A DNA stretch of 64,000 nucleotides from Nemertoderma westbladi (GCA_032718475.1 JAUCBJ010006199.1:1-64000); one strand, 5' to 3'; shown: positions 35,484-47,524, counted from the stretch's first letter. Translations and numbers: made by a program. The notes: generated from the sequence alone by a model not told the origin.

Positions 35484-36974
35484 TTAAAAATCCTCACATA
35501 AACTTTCCAAAGAAAGCTTATCAAGATAGACGGTAGCAGAGTTAATATTAGCAGAACCTTGAAACCTGACGGACAAAACCATATTGGACTCATTATCAAC
35601 CGCTAAATGTTTAATCGCATCCGAAGTCCACAGTTGCTCTAACCAGTCGCCATGGAGTTTCTTTGATGAAGAAATCATAAGGCTACTGTTGCCTAGAAAC
35701 GGCTTCAACACGACTGATTCATTATTAACTAATGTTCCGTAATTAACAACCCAAGTAAGTTGCAATCGGTTTCTTGGAGGAAAGCAATTCGAATCAATGT
35801 AGAAAAGCAGAAATACACTGTCGTCAATCGTGGACAAATCAAACTGCAAACACTCGCGAACCCTGTCTGAAGTGAATCCGAACCTGACATTGAAGTTGTG
35901 ACATTGAGGTTCCTGTCGACTCAAGCAAAACCAACTAGTGATACCATCAGCAACAGAATCACCAGGACAACGAACATATCCACGGCAAAAGTTTGTCGCC
36001 AAAGGCAACTTAAGCGATCTGATAAACAAAAACGGTTCCAACTTCTTCCAGAACTTTTTCTGATTTTCGTGAAAATTCTCCCATCCCAGATGTTCGTAAA
36101 CCCAAGCGAAGGCGAACACAGCAACGGAGAGATTGAATTCCCGGATATGTTTGAGAGCGACATCGCAATTGAACCCACCCCCGCCGACACAACCACGGCC
36201 GAAACAATCCACACCAACATAAACATCAAACTGCCGACCTTCCGACGATTTCAGCGAATGCCTTAAATTATCCTCTTCTGTTTTCCAGGTATAATTCAAG
36301 AAAACCCCGTCGCAAATATCGAAGAATTTATAATTATTGTCGTTGAGTTCGTTCTGCCAGTCAAGTTTACCTGCGAAGTTAACAGCATCGTACCAAATAA
36401 CAAACGAACCCGGAATACTCGAGTGCATCCGGCTGGACAATTCGTACAAGAATGACAACAAATTAGGGATAAGACTGGAATCTATATCATTCTCAATATT
36501 CACGAGCCACCCATCGAATTTATAAAACACGGCGACGCGAACTAATTGGCTAACAACGCACTCAATGCTCCCGAATGAACTTAGAAACTCACGACAAATC
36601 GTCGCGCCCAAATCGAACTCTGTTATGAAGGTGCCGAGAACGGGGACGGAATGTTTGTGAGCTGCGTCAACCCAACCAACCGGAGGGATTGTCACCAAAT
36701 GATGAGAAAAATAACAAAAAATATCCACGTAATGCCAATAGTAGAACGAGAAGGCCTCAGTTGCGGGGCAACCAGAGACAAATCTGTCCTCCAAGTAGCC
36801 TCCTTTAAGGTCGTGGCAGATTAGCGTTCTCGGTCTATACGCTAGTTGGCGTTGCGATGCTGTTAGTCCAGGTTGCCTGGAGACCAAGCAGCTGTCTGTA
36901 GTCTCCTCCTGCCAGTCGTGCAGCTGTTCTAAATTGCGCAGAGGTGTGGATTCTAACTGTGGGTTCCGTTCCAT
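35484..36974 (-). CDS. ENGASE: Cytosolic endo-beta-N-acetylglucosaminidase (GH85), intronless
   Basis: 496 codons. The enzyme cleaves the chitobiose core of free N-glycans released in the cytosol by peptide:N-glycanase, an early step of their disposal. The GH85 barrel is clear: ICHDLKGGYLEDRF (about 52-65), FCYFSHHLVTIPPVGW, VPVLGTFITEF, then FDGWLVNIEN with the catalytic Asn159-x-Glu161 pair, VIWYDAVNFAGKLDWQNELN, FLNYTWK and VYVGVDCFGRGCVGGGGFN. The C-terminal part (about 330-496) corresponds to the accessory beta region but is shorter than in the roughly 740-residue human protein. The N-terminus has no signal peptide, as expected for a cytosolic enzyme. One exon with no frameshift; vertebrate genes have many introns. 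The start is the first Met of the frame. Confidence 0.93.
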   Translation of the reverse strand: MERNPQLESTPLRNLEQLHDWQEETTDSCLVSRQPGLTASQRQLAYRPRTLICHDLKGGYLEDRFVSGCPATEAFSFYYWHYVDIFCYFSHHLVTIPPVGWVDAAHKHSVPVLGTFITEFDLGATICREFLSSFGSIECVVSQLVRVAVFYKFDGWLVNIENDIDSSLIPNLLSFLYELSSRMHSSIPGSFVIWYDAVNFAGKLDWQNELNDNNYKFFDICDGVFLNYTWKTEEDNLRHSLKSSEGRQFDVYVGVDCFGRGCVGGGGFNCDVALKHIREFNLSVAVFAFAWVYEHLGWENFHENQKKFWKKLEPFLFIRSLKLPLATNFCRGYVRCPGDSVADGITSWFCLSRQEPQCHNFNVRFGFTSDRVRECLQFDLSTIDDSVFLLFYIDSNCFPPRNRLQLTWVVNYGTLVNNESVVLKPFLGNSSLMISSSKKLHGDWLEQLWTSDAIKHLAVDNESNMVLSVRFQGSANINSATVYLDKLSLESLCEDF

Positions 36975-37605
36975 TTCGACACATTTGGACTCATGACTAT
37001 TGATTATTTCTGTATGTTGTTAATGTACTTGTACATTACTGCAGTACCGGTAAGTAAGAATCTGGTCATGTTGATGTCAACCACTTTGATATGTGAGAAG
37101 CGGATTCATGGAATACAGATTTAATAAATCCTCAATAGCTCTGGTGGGAAATTTGAATTTCCCTTATTTCAGTTTCGGCTCTTTAGGCCTACTATCATAC
37201 TTTTCTGTTCCACCTATAACATACAGATTAACACGAGTTGATGTTATTCATAATGTGTTTTACCGGAGGCTAGTGCAGTAGCTGTCTGGCTGATATTATA
37301 CTGGGATAAAATGAAGGTGCATAAAATAAAATGAAGAACTGAGAAGGGGAGAGAATCGAAAGTTGCAGGGGGGGGGGGGGGGGGGGTGAAATTTAAAAAA
37401 AAATGTTGATCAAAATATAAAAAAAAATGTAGTAATTGTTTTGGCCACTTTCAGGCACACCATATAATGCGGCTGGTATTTTGCGATAATAATAATACTC
37501 GGGATAAGTTGGTAGAAGTAGTAGTAGTTAACAATAACTAACAGTAAACGTTAATTCATAAATAAATGAAAAAAATACAGTGAAGGTAATTAATTACATA
37601 CGTTA
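36975..37605. other. ENGase upstream region with a 19-base G run
   Basis: Probable ENGase promoter side; no core motif stands out. A G run occupies 37368-37386. No gene seen. Confidence 0.35.
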
Positions 37606-38569
37606 TTACCCCATGGCCCGTAATATGGACCCCCCCCCCCCCCCAGATTTTTCATCAAATCTTTATCATATTGCTTGAAATTTGAAACACAACTAGTTCC
37701 ACTCACCGTCGTTGACCCCCATGAAGCCGGAATTTTCGATTTTGCCTTTAAAATTTTTATAAGCGTTTTGAAAAATTGTCTTTTGCGAAATCGCACCCTC
37801 TGTATCATGGCCATTCTTCACATTAGTCGTAATTTTTTCCTATTTAAATAGAAAGATTGCGTTGCAAGGATTCCATATATTTATAACAATATCTGAATTT
37901 CATTGAGAAACAGCTAATATATAGGCGTTCAAAGAATGCAATGTTGAACGATCATTCGCTGTAGGCCATTTATTATAATTTAATAAATACACAAATGGTC
38001 ATTGGTCAGTAAGGATGGCACATTTTTGCAAATTCGCACTTTTGCTTATAAATCCACTTTACATTAACCGATTTTGATGGTTGATGGCTCGTTTTGAAGA
38101 ATAGAGCGAGCTCTACAACATCTGAGTTGCACACTAATATTGTATTTTCACTACAAGAAGTCAAGTCATAAAAATGTATACCTTGGTGTCTACCTTGGGA
38201 GTTGCAAAATATAGTCCCCATGAAATGAGCTGCCATACAAAAATATGACTTAGGGTTAGGACAGGATTTTGGATAATAACTGGAACATAATATTTGGAGC
38301 ACAACTTTGACTGCCTGTCATTTTCTACAAACGAACGGGTTTATACCGGCACTTATAATTTAATTACTTCTATAGAGCCCTTTGTGTTGGCTAAGATAAA
38401 TTGTCGCTGCCCTTCCCGTTTCTATGATACTGCAGTATATTGGTATACCTTGGTATACATTTGTATCCCTTGGAAGTGAAAGAGTTTGTTCGTTCCAAGG
38501 TAGACATTTTTATACCAAGGTAGACAGTTTTAGCTCATTATACATATTATAAAGTTCAAGGTATACTCT

Positions 38570-38900
38570 ATCAGTGTGATAAACAATGGGACAGCAACAC
38601 GCCAAGCTTCTACAATGTTTTCAAGGTATACAATGCAATTAATACACGGTAGGCGTTTAACAGCCCCAATACGATATAAACAATGGGGCCAAGCTTCAAC
38701 AACGACTCCAAGGTATACAATACAATTAATACAACACGGTCTAGGCGTTTAACAGCCCCAATACGTTATAAACAATGGGGCCAAGCTTCAACAACGACTC
38801 CAAGGTATACAATACAATTAATACAACACGGTCTAGGCGTTTAACAGCCCCAATACGTTATAAACAATGGGAGTCGTTCAACAACGACTCTTAACAGCCC
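38570..38900. repeat. 92-bp tandem repeat, about 3.5 copies
   Basis: Unit contains CAATGGGGCCAAGCTTCAAC, CTCCAAGGTATACAATACAA and CGGTCTAGGCGTTTAACAGC. Its CCAAGGTATAC core is shared with the nearby 21-bp array. Confidence 0.85.
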
Positions 38901-39734
38901 CACTGCCACTATAGGGATTTAAATCTAGCATTCTAGCACGGACCTTAGTTACTGTGTGATGTGCCACGTATTTAACTTAAGTATCTCCAGGCTTGAAATC
39001 AGAATACCGTTATAATTCATTTACAGGTACTTGGCAAGATAACTTTAGGGTGCGTTCATAAAGGCACGCGTTCAGGGGGGGGGGGGGGGGGGGGGGGGGG
39101 GATTCGTGTTAGTTATTGTTCCTATTTTGTGTTTTCGGATATTCAAAAAAATATAATATAAAATAAATTAAAAATTATATATTAATTAAATTAATTAAAT
39201 ATTATTATTTATCTAGTCCTATTATTTATTTAAATTTAACTTTCATTTTCTCTGCTGGTGGCGAAATAATTTGTTCTTTTAATTTGCTTATTGAGTTATT
39301 CAACCAATGTCCTACTTAAATAAATTAATTACTTAGTAATTTTAAAATGTTCTTACAATTATTTTAAGCTAAGGGGTAACAAATTGTAGTATAAAATTGT
39401 AGAAATCCATAAATACGGAATATTTACGTGACATGCTTTATGAACTTCCCCTTTTAGTAAGGAATAATTTACTTTATGCCATTTTATCAGCACACAGCAC
39501 ACGTCGCAATGGCACGTGTTGTTACAGAAATTCGACGTGCGTTACATCTGAAAAAAACAGTTGAGTAAAGAATACAGAACAAAATCCACAGTAGGTGAAA
39601 ATGTCGATACCAGTCAATCCGAACAGCGTACAGCAAAGTCATGCAAGAAGGCAAAAGAGTAAATCAAACAAGAACAAGAAAGGCACAGTTAACGTAATAA
39701 ACAACGCCAAAAAAGTTAAAAATTGAGCCCATGT

Positions 39735-41110
39735 ACATACCTTGTTACACAAAACGAAGAATGCCTTGCTACACAACACACTCACTGTCTTGGTACACAA
39801 AACGTATACCTTGCCTTGGTACACAAAATGTATACCTTGCTACAACAAAACGTATACCTTGGTACACAAAACGTATACCTTGAAAATTTAACCCAATGTA
39901 AACCTTGTTACACAAAACGTATACCTTGGTACACAAAACGTATACCTTGTTACACAAAACGTATACCTTGTTACACAAAAACGTATACCTTGGTACACAA
40001 AACGTATACCTTGGTACACAAAACATATACCTTGGTACACAAAACATATACTTTGGTACACAAAACGTATACCTTGGTACACAAAACGTATACCTTGGTA
40101 CACAAAACGTATACCTTGGTACACAAAACGTATACCTTGTTATACAAAACGTATACCTTGGTACACAAAACGTATACCTTGGTACACAAAACGTATACCT
40201 TGGTACACAAAACGTATACCTTGGTACACAAAACGTATACCTTGGTACACAAAACGTATACCTTGGTACACAAAACGTATACCTTGGTACACAAAACGTA
40301 TACCTTGTTACACAACACACGTGTCTTGGTACACAAAACGTATACCTTGGTACACAAAACGTATACCTTGGTACACAAAACGTATATCTTGGTACACAAA
40401 ACGTATACCTTGGTACACAAAAAGTATACCTTGGTACACAAAACGTATATCTTGGTACACAAAACGTATACCTTGGTACACAAAACGTATACCTTGGTAC
40501 ACAAAACGTATACCTTGGTATACAAAACGTATACCTTGTTACACAACACGTATCTTGGTACACAAAACGTATACCTTGGTACACAAAACGTATACCTTGG
40601 TACACAAAACGTATACCTTGTTACACAACACGTATCTTGGTACACAAAACGTATACCTTGGTACACAAAACGTATATCTTGGTACACAAAACGTATACCT
40701 TGTTACACAAAACGTATACCTTGGTACACAAAACGTATACCTTGTTACACAACACGTATCTTGGTACACAAAACGTATACCTTGGTACACAAAACGTATA
40801 CCTTGGTACACAAAACGTATACCTTGAAAAGAACCAATGTATACCTTGGTACACAAAACGTATACCTTGGTACACAAAACGTATACCTTGGTATACAAAA
40901 CGTATACCTTGTTACACAACACGTATCTTGGTACACAAAACGTATACCTTGGTACACAAAACGTATACCTTGGTACACAAAACGTATACCTTGTTACACA
41001 ACACGATCTTGGTACACAAAACGTATACCTTGGTACACAAAACGTATACCTTGGTACACAAAACGTATACCTTGAAAAGTTAACCAATGTATACCTTGGT
41101 ACACAAAATG
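39735..41110. repeat. 1.4-kb array of a 21-bp unit, about 65 copies, open in several frames
   Basis: Unit TTGGTACACAAAACGTATACC. As 21 is a multiple of 3, frames persist through the whole array, giving a 450-codon frame on the plus strand (7-residue repeats such as VHKTYTL) and a 278-codon frame on the minus strand (CVPRYTF). Variants include TTGTTACAC and a few shifted junctions (near 39885, 40825 and 41075) where AAAATTTAACC or AAAGAACC interrupts. I treat the frames as by-products of the repeat, not genes. Confidence 0.93.
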
Positions 41111-41811
41111 TATACCATGAACCCATGTATACTTTGGATGTCTACCTTGGATAGCATTTAGCGTTACTTCGCCTATAAAACTTTTAGACTTGAGTATATT
41201 TATATATTTAGGCCAGATCTGGAAAGAGCTCAAAATGACCATTCCAATGGTATATAATATATTGGGGTTCGACAAGATATAAAAAAAAAGTATTTTGCAA
41301 CGCTTTGAGCCACGTTTATTGACCAATGACCCTATATCTCAGCAGTTTCTCGAGAAAATTAAGATATTGTTACATATTTGGAATCCTTGCAACGCAAGCT
41401 TTCTAATGATATGATAAAATTACGACTAATGTGAAGAATGGCCACGATACAGAGGGTGCGATTTAAAACGCCTATAAAAAAAAAATTTAAGGCAAAATAT
41501 CGAAAATTCCGGCTTCATGGTAACCACCACGGTGAGTTGAACTCGTTGTGTTTCAAAGTTCAAGCAATATGATAAAGATATGTAGAAAAATTTGGGGGTG
41601 GGGGGGGGGGGGGGGGGGTTCGTGCCATCAGAAAATGACACTATATTACGGGTCATGGTGTATATTTTATTGAAAGCGAAGTCACCTGGCGGTCTTTATA
41701 GGTACCAAATACAATCAATAATTTAATATTAAAATATTAAATTAAGGAGGGGTACCCCGACCCCCTCAAGAGATTATTTTAAAACAGCACGAACAGTGTG
41801 TTGAATGTCAA

Positions 41812-42313
41812 TAGCACTGCGGGGCGAGCCACGAAGTGAGCGAACCCTCAGCATAGGGGTACCATTAACGAGTTGTCTGTCGTCGTTTTTTAATTTTTGA
41901 TTGCTAATAAGTCGGTCATTACTTGATGAAACTAAACCAAACTTGGTAAGTATGTAGTCAGTCAAAAGCATAGATAGAATCTGAAGTTTGGTCGAAAGTC
42001 AGACAGTCTGTAAGTCGGTACCGGTAGTTTTTTGAATTTTGATAAAAACCGAAATAACTCAATCAATGTCAAAGTCAATCATGAATGAAATTAAACCAAA
42101 CTCGGTACGTATGCATGCATGCAGTCATCTGAAATTTGGTAGAAATGACCTAAGAACATTATAGGCTTTATTAATAATTTTGCGAAACAGATTAATTCAG
42201 TTCCTATGTCAGTCCCATGGCGGCGTAATGTAAATAGAAACAAGTACACGGATTATAGCTTCTCAGGTTAAATTGGTATCGTGCTGCGCGAAGGCTCCAC
42301 GAACGGGTTATGT
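41812..42313. repeat. Dispersed repeat family, copy 2
   Basis: Starts GGGGCGAGCCACGAAGTGAG and ends near GTGCTGCGCGAAGGCTCCAC. Inside, a segment beginning TAAACCAAACT(T/C)GGTA occurs twice about 150 bp apart (41933 and 42093). Confidence 0.55.
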
Positions 42314-43392
42314 TGTGTACAACCATCGTCTGGAAGGCCAAATGGCATTTTAATGGAAATTTAAATCTTCCTTTACCGGCGAGAGGTGGAATTATATAAG
42401 TCGCTAACGAAGTCGTTCAACTAACATTTTAACCAAATTTTTTGAAATTGAAACCAACTTTTTTGGAATCACATTTTTTTTCAAAACTACAAAAACTCAG
42501 AGTAGATTTTTAAATTATCATTTTTAAATTAAATTAATTAAAATTCGCATTATTTGAACAAAACGTTTTTAAAAAAAGTGCTAATATTTTTCAAGATCTT
42601 CAAAAAACATGTCAAACGAGAGATAACTTTTGGAATTGGGGTGAAAAATGACGGCATAGTATTTTGAAAAACGTAATTCAGATCATTTCCTTTAAAGTTT
42701 GATCCTTACAGTTCTAGCCTGTCTGTCAGGGGTCTGTTAATTGAGTAATGTTTGGCACTACGTCTGCAAAACAACACCACCTTCCTAAAATTATCAACAT
42801 GGGGTTTTCAGGGTCGGTGATTTCATATAGTATTCTAGTGCGAAACATGTAACTCTCTAAAAATCTCAAATATTTATCGTACATATTTAAGACAGTAAGA
42901 TGTTTCACAAATTTTGATTTGTTTGAATTTCGAATCCTTGAAAGGTCAGCTTTCTTATCAGTACCGTTACCGTACCAACAAAGCTATATTACTATATACC
43001 GGTACCAGTCAGTATATTAACCACTGAATTACGAAACTAATTGCAGTATAAGGTACACTACACCTACACACGCGTTATTAAACTTGCCTCGTCCTGTCTG
43101 GGAAATTCTTTATAAACAAGGAATATGTGCGTTTGTTGTTTTGATATCGAGACGACATGCTGCTATCGCAGTTAACTCGTTGCCGGTACAAGTTGTTGTT
43201 TCTTGGTTATTGGTGGGTCGTCTTACGATGAATCCCGCCAGTAATCAAATATACGTGATATTCTTAAACCTGTTGGAAAGAATAAACAGAAATTAACATA
43301 AACTAAATGTATGGCTGAAAGTACGGTTATGGCAATGCTGCAATGATACGAACCATGGGTTTGGGTTAATTATTGTTTGTTACAATCTCTAA
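42314..43392. other. AT-rich spacer
   Basis: No supported gene. ACCGGTACC-type palindromes occur at about 42998. A 70-codon frame at 43084 has no recognisable content. Confidence 0.3.
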
Positions 43393-43908
43393 GGCCCCCC
43401 TCACACGGAGCAACTTGTTTCTGCAACTTGTTTCTGAAACTTGTTGCTGGACCCCCTCACACACAGAAACTTGTTGCTGCAACTTGTTTCCGAAACTTGT
43501 TTCTGTGTGTGAGGACTCCAGCAACAAGTTTCTGAAACTTGTTTCCGCAACTTGTTTCTGTGTGTGAGGGAGTCCAGCAACAAGTTGCTGGAAGTTATAT
43601 ACCCAGCAACTTTTTGAAAAACTTTTATTACATTCCATTTTTTGATACTAGCTAATATTAGATAATTTGAGTGATGTGATATTACATATAAATGACTGGA
43701 CTTGTTAGCTATTTATTTGCAAATAATTGTTATTTTCTTCAGCAACAAGTTTCTGTGTGTGAGGGGGTCCAGCAACAAGTTGCAGAAACAAGTTTCGGAA
43801 ACAAGTTGCAGAAACAAGTTGCAGCAACAAGTTTCTGTGTGTGAGGGGGTCCAGCAACAAGTTTCAGAAACAAGTTGCAGAAACAAGTTGCTCCGTGTGA
43901 GGGGGGCC
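43393..43908. mobile_element. PIF/Harbinger-like MITE with repetitive arms
   Basis: 516 bp between direct TAA repeats (43390-43392 and 43909-43911). Termini GGCCCCCCTCACACGGAGC are perfect inverted repeats; a 3-bp TWA duplication and GGC/CCC-rich ends are typical of PIF/Harbinger. Both arms consist of repeats of GCAACTTGTTTC and GAAACTTGTTTC with CACACACAGAAAC spacers; the centre is about 110 bp of AT-rich DNA. No transposase. Confidence 0.82.
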
Positions 43909-44134
43909 TAAGTGAAAACGTACCATGGGTAAATGTACCCGAACAGAAACGTACCCGAATACTGGGTACGTTTTAACAATGATGCATTGGGTACGTTTTA
44001 GTAGTACAAAAATAAATAGCAAAAATAAATTATAACCTGTGCTATTGACTCTCGTTTATTGTTTTGGTTGGATTAATTTGTCACCGTAACCTGCTCCTTT
44101 CCCTTGCTCTATTACAGTTTGCGTGCCACCTATA

Positions 44135-45400
44135 TACAGCATGTCCTGGAATATAGTGTCGTTCTTCTGGTACATAGCCCCCCCCCACCCCCCCCCCCCC
44201 CCCCAATTTTTCAACAAATCTTAATGAGATCCCATTTTCTATTCCCTATATTTCCTAATATGTAAAAATATTTGAATTTGGTTGGGAAATAGCTGAAATA
44301 TGGGCATTCGAATTTTACATGTATTTGCTTCCACTGCAGGCCATTTATTCTATTTAATAAATACACAATGTTCTAGAAAATTTTGTTTATCTCATAAGTA
44401 GCTTGGCAACAATGCAATGCCTAAATGATAATACTAGTAATCAAAATGTTCTAGAACATTGTGTATTTATTAAATTGAATAAATGGCCTGCAGCAGAAGC
44501 AAATACATGTAAAATTCGAATGCCCATATTTCTGCTATTTCCCAACCAAATTCAAATATTTTTACATATTAGGAAATAGGATATATATGTAGGATATAGG
44601 AATATAGGTCGCGGCGGCCAATAGGGCTTGACGATGGCGCAGGGATGTGGGCGGTGCGTTAGAAGAGGGAGAATTCAGCGAGGCTCGTGAGGATCTTACT
44701 GCTCTGATGAAGGATTACGAGGAGGTTGGAGTTGATAGTGGTGAAGCCGAAGATGAGGAGGGAGAGGAGGAATATTAGATGTACACTTTACAAACTCTAT
44801 TCATTCAGCCGTCACTACTAGAAATATGCAACTCTTACTATTAATTACTATTACTATTAATTTTAGTTATGTACGGGATTATTTGCCAATATTGCGTAAC
44901 TAATCATACATAAACAAATTGTTCCAGAATATTGTGTATTTATTAAATAGAATAAATGGCCTGCAGCGAACGATTAAATAGAATAAATGGCATGCAGCAG
45001 AAGCAAATACATGCCAAATTCGAATGCCCTTATTTCAGCTATTTCCCAACCAAATTCAAATATTTTTACATATTAGGAAATAGGAATCCTTTCATGGCCA
45101 GATTTCGACTAGTACCTACAAATCAAAATAAGGTTGTAAATAAGGTTGAAGAATAACTATGGTGTAACTGGTGCAATATTGACGGAGACACTTTTTTTAA
45201 ACCTTTGTAGCTAAAGACCGAAAGCGAAAATAAAAATTCTGGCTCACCCAGTAAGGACAAAGGAGGAGGGAGGTGAAACTAACTCTGTTTCAAATTTCAT
45301 GCAATCTCATTAAGATTTGTAGAACAATTTGGGGGGGGGGGGGGGGGGGGGGGGGGAGCATGTACCAGAATAACGACACTATATTCCAGGACATGGTGTA
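44135..45400. mobile_element. Fold-back element B, carrying an alpha-tubulin fragment
   Basis: Termini CATGTCCTGGAATATAGTGT at left and its inverse at right, each followed inward by a long C or G run (44178-44204 with one A; 45331-45356). Arms share AATATTTGAATTTGGTTGGG and a block containing TATTTAATAAATACACAA. A second partial right arm (44440-44590) lies inside, and beside it is the tubulin-like segment. Same family as fold-backs A, C and D. Confidence 0.78.
44647..44778 (+). pseudogene. Alpha-tubulin C-terminal coding fragment
   Basis: 43 codons plus TAG, without an upstream Met, reading [20 protein letters not shown], then [20 protein letters not shown] and EEY. This is the helix-12 end and acidic tail of alpha-tubulin (family text [23 protein letters not shown], ending EEY), including the terminal tyrosine removed and re-added in the detyrosination cycle. 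No shift or stop interrupts it, but upstream similarity fades within about 10 residues (a TGA lies at 44629-44631). It is not a tubulin gene: the GTPase body is absent. It looks like a captured or retroposed piece inside fold-back B. A real terminal exon with a distant upstream body is less likely. Confidence 0.82.
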
Positions 45401-45540
45401 TTCAATATAATTATATTTAGATTGTAATATATTCTACGAGTACCGCTACTTACAATTACATTTTGTTACGTTTAAACTTTTTATACTAGCTAGTTTTTAG
45501 TTTCTAGTTTTTAGCATTACGTCAGCCAGTAGCGCTGAGG

Positions 45541-45976
45541 TGACTACAAAACAAAGACCCAGATAATAAAGACCTGTACAAAACACATGAGTTATTAGTG
45601 TTAACTTACGTTTATAGTTTTGGTTCCCCCAACACGCATCTGTAACCTGCTCCTTTACTAGGCCTAACCTGCTCCTTTAAATGACAATGTGACTGAACAG
45701 CATAACGCTCTATGGCAATGGGACCTAACGCTTTTTGGGACCTAACGCTCTTTCAGTCTTTCGGACGTAACGTGACTTTACCTCATTGTTTTGTACAGGT
45801 TCCAAAGAGCGTTAGGTGCCATTGCATTTAAAGGAGCAGGTTAGTAAAGGATCATGTTACAGAGGCGTGTTGGGGGGAACCAAAACAATATACGAAAGTT
45901 AATACATGTTACAATTGAATATTATGCAGGTCTTCATTTGTTATTATTTGGGTCTTTGGTCTTTGTTTTGTAGTCA
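45541..45976. mobile_element. Small inverted-repeat MITE
   Basis: Ends TGACTACAAAACAAAGACC and its inverse. Arms of about 170 bp share TTTTGGTTCCCCC, AACACGC.TCTGTAAC and CTGCTCCTTTAAATG. The loop of about 80 bp holds GGACCTAACGC repeats. No clear target duplication found. Confidence 0.72.
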
Positions 45977-47396
45977 AGCAGTAGTGCTGCACCATGTACT
46001 GATGTCTGGCTGTACTATAGGGCAACGGTAGCGTTAGGCTGTTAGGTCTGTAGGTCCTGGCGGCTTGGCGCAGTTCCTAGATGATAGGGTGGCATAAAGG
46101 CTGAAAGGTCCATTGTCCATTACATATTAGTCACTCGTCACACCGACACCCCAACCAGCCAACGCTCATTCCTCAACCGCAAAAGAAGACCCGTACAGCC
46201 GTATCAGCGCACCGTATGGACTCTGACTCAAGATGCAATGTCAGAAGGTGGAAAGAACGATACACAGATACAAGCAGCAGAGTAGGCCTATGTACCTGTA
46301 ATTGAAACCAAACCAACTTATTTTTCTTACCTACCTTAGGATGTTAGGTAAATTAAAAGCAAGCCAGTCAGCCAGTTAGTTTGTAGTAAACTGAACAGGT
46401 TCCACGTCCCAGCCAGCCAGCCGATTTTCCGATAGATTTGAATGTCGCAAATAGGTTATCTGCAATGTATCTGTCTCTATCTGCTATCATCTACCTGTTA
46501 TATACCATATACCGTACCGGAAAGATATAGCTGTATAGTCTAAACACTACAGCACTAACTGTGAACTGATTCTGCAGTGCCAGTGGTCCTACTGCAGTAC
46601 CAGTCAGCCAGTACTGTCCTAGTCCTGTAGTCTACCGCTACCGGTACAGGTAATTTGCTCAAGATTGTATATTCCTGTATTCAGGTTCAACATTTGAACA
46701 TACAGTGAATAATTGTAAAACAAACTTAGACACAAATAAAACCGTACATTTAACCATATACAGATATACAGATATACCTGTATACACCATTGCGTACAGT
46801 AGTTATTATTATTACTTGGCATTGAAATATTAATCAAATAAAAACACCGGATAAAAACAAACCAGGTACAATAACGGTAAGTTATATAGAGCATACTAAT
46901 TCACAGCAGCTTAAATAAAATAAATCTAAAATATTTCAAAATATCTACAAATTTAAAGTTTTAATAAATAGTTTAAAATAAATCAAAAATAGCTGAGTTC
47001 AAAATATCTACAAAGTTATGTTTAAAATACAATAAATAACTAAATAAATTAATAGCTTATTTGCATATAAAATTTGATATGGAGTAGGCCTACATAATAT
47101 ATTTTGTTACATTATGTTAACTTAACAGCGTTCTGGTGAATTACTCGTAACGCTGCAAAGTACTACTTTGCAGCGTTGCGGCCTATAGGACGGAACGCTG
47201 CAAAGTAATCAATGACATGGAAACAACTTCAATTACCGTATTCCAGAATGTATTATTTCCATTTATGATTAATGAGTGCTGCTTTATTATCCAGTTTGCA
47301 GTGACGGGACTAGCTACTGTATGTCAATAATTGTTTAACGTGTACTGTAATCCATATCGATACGCCAAGACACTTTAGAGAAATTTAGCAAAGAAA
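45977..47396. other. Gene-poor spacer
   Basis: Low-complexity GTACTGCAG/ACCGGT-rich DNA to about 46650, then AT-rich. Near 47150-47200 a short hairpin is formed by AACGCTGCAAAGTA facing TACTTTGCAGCGTT. No gene supported. Confidence 0.35.
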
Positions 47397-47524
47397 ATGG
47401 CGGCAGTGTTCAGTCTGTCAGTAAAACTGAACGGACACAGATTGCTTCAGTCGACGATGGATGAAAGATTTATCACATCCATGCAGGAGATAACTTCCAA
47501 TATACTTTTATTCGATTTAAATGT
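47397..47524 (+). CDS. Possible first exon of an unknown gene
   Basis: AAAGAAAATGGCGGCAG gives a good initiation context and begins MAAVFSLSVKLNGHRLLQST, MDERFITSMQEITSNILLF before drifting into AT-rich text and a stop. Locally more GC-rich than its surroundings. No donor is compelling and no downstream exon was found. Only a hint. Confidence 0.2.

Larger units (their letters stand above)
37606..41663. mobile_element. Fold-back element A, loop filled with minisatellites
   Basis: Inverted arms of about 300-400 bp at 37606-38000 and 41300-41663. Both start from CCATG(A/G)CCCGTAATAT, have a C/G run 25-50 bp inside the end (37630-37644; 41600-41618) and share GAAGCCGGAATTTTCGAT, ATCGCACCCTCTGTATC and ATATCTGAATTTC-type blocks. 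The loop holds a 92-bp repeat, a 27-base G run (39075-39101) and the 21-bp array. It may be one element or two inverted copies around unrelated DNA. The same arm sequence recurs at 44.1-45.4, 50.7-51.4 and 61.7-62.4 kb. Confidence 0.7.

Noticed and set aside
35898-36266. Frames opposite or shifted within the ENGase gene
   Set aside because: Shadows of a well-supported GH85 coding sequence.
44647-44778. A genuine alpha-tubulin terminal exon
   Set aside because: No upstream tubulin sequence is in the window, the homology fades at the 5' end with a stop nearby, and the piece is enclosed by transposon arms; a distant body cannot be fully excluded.
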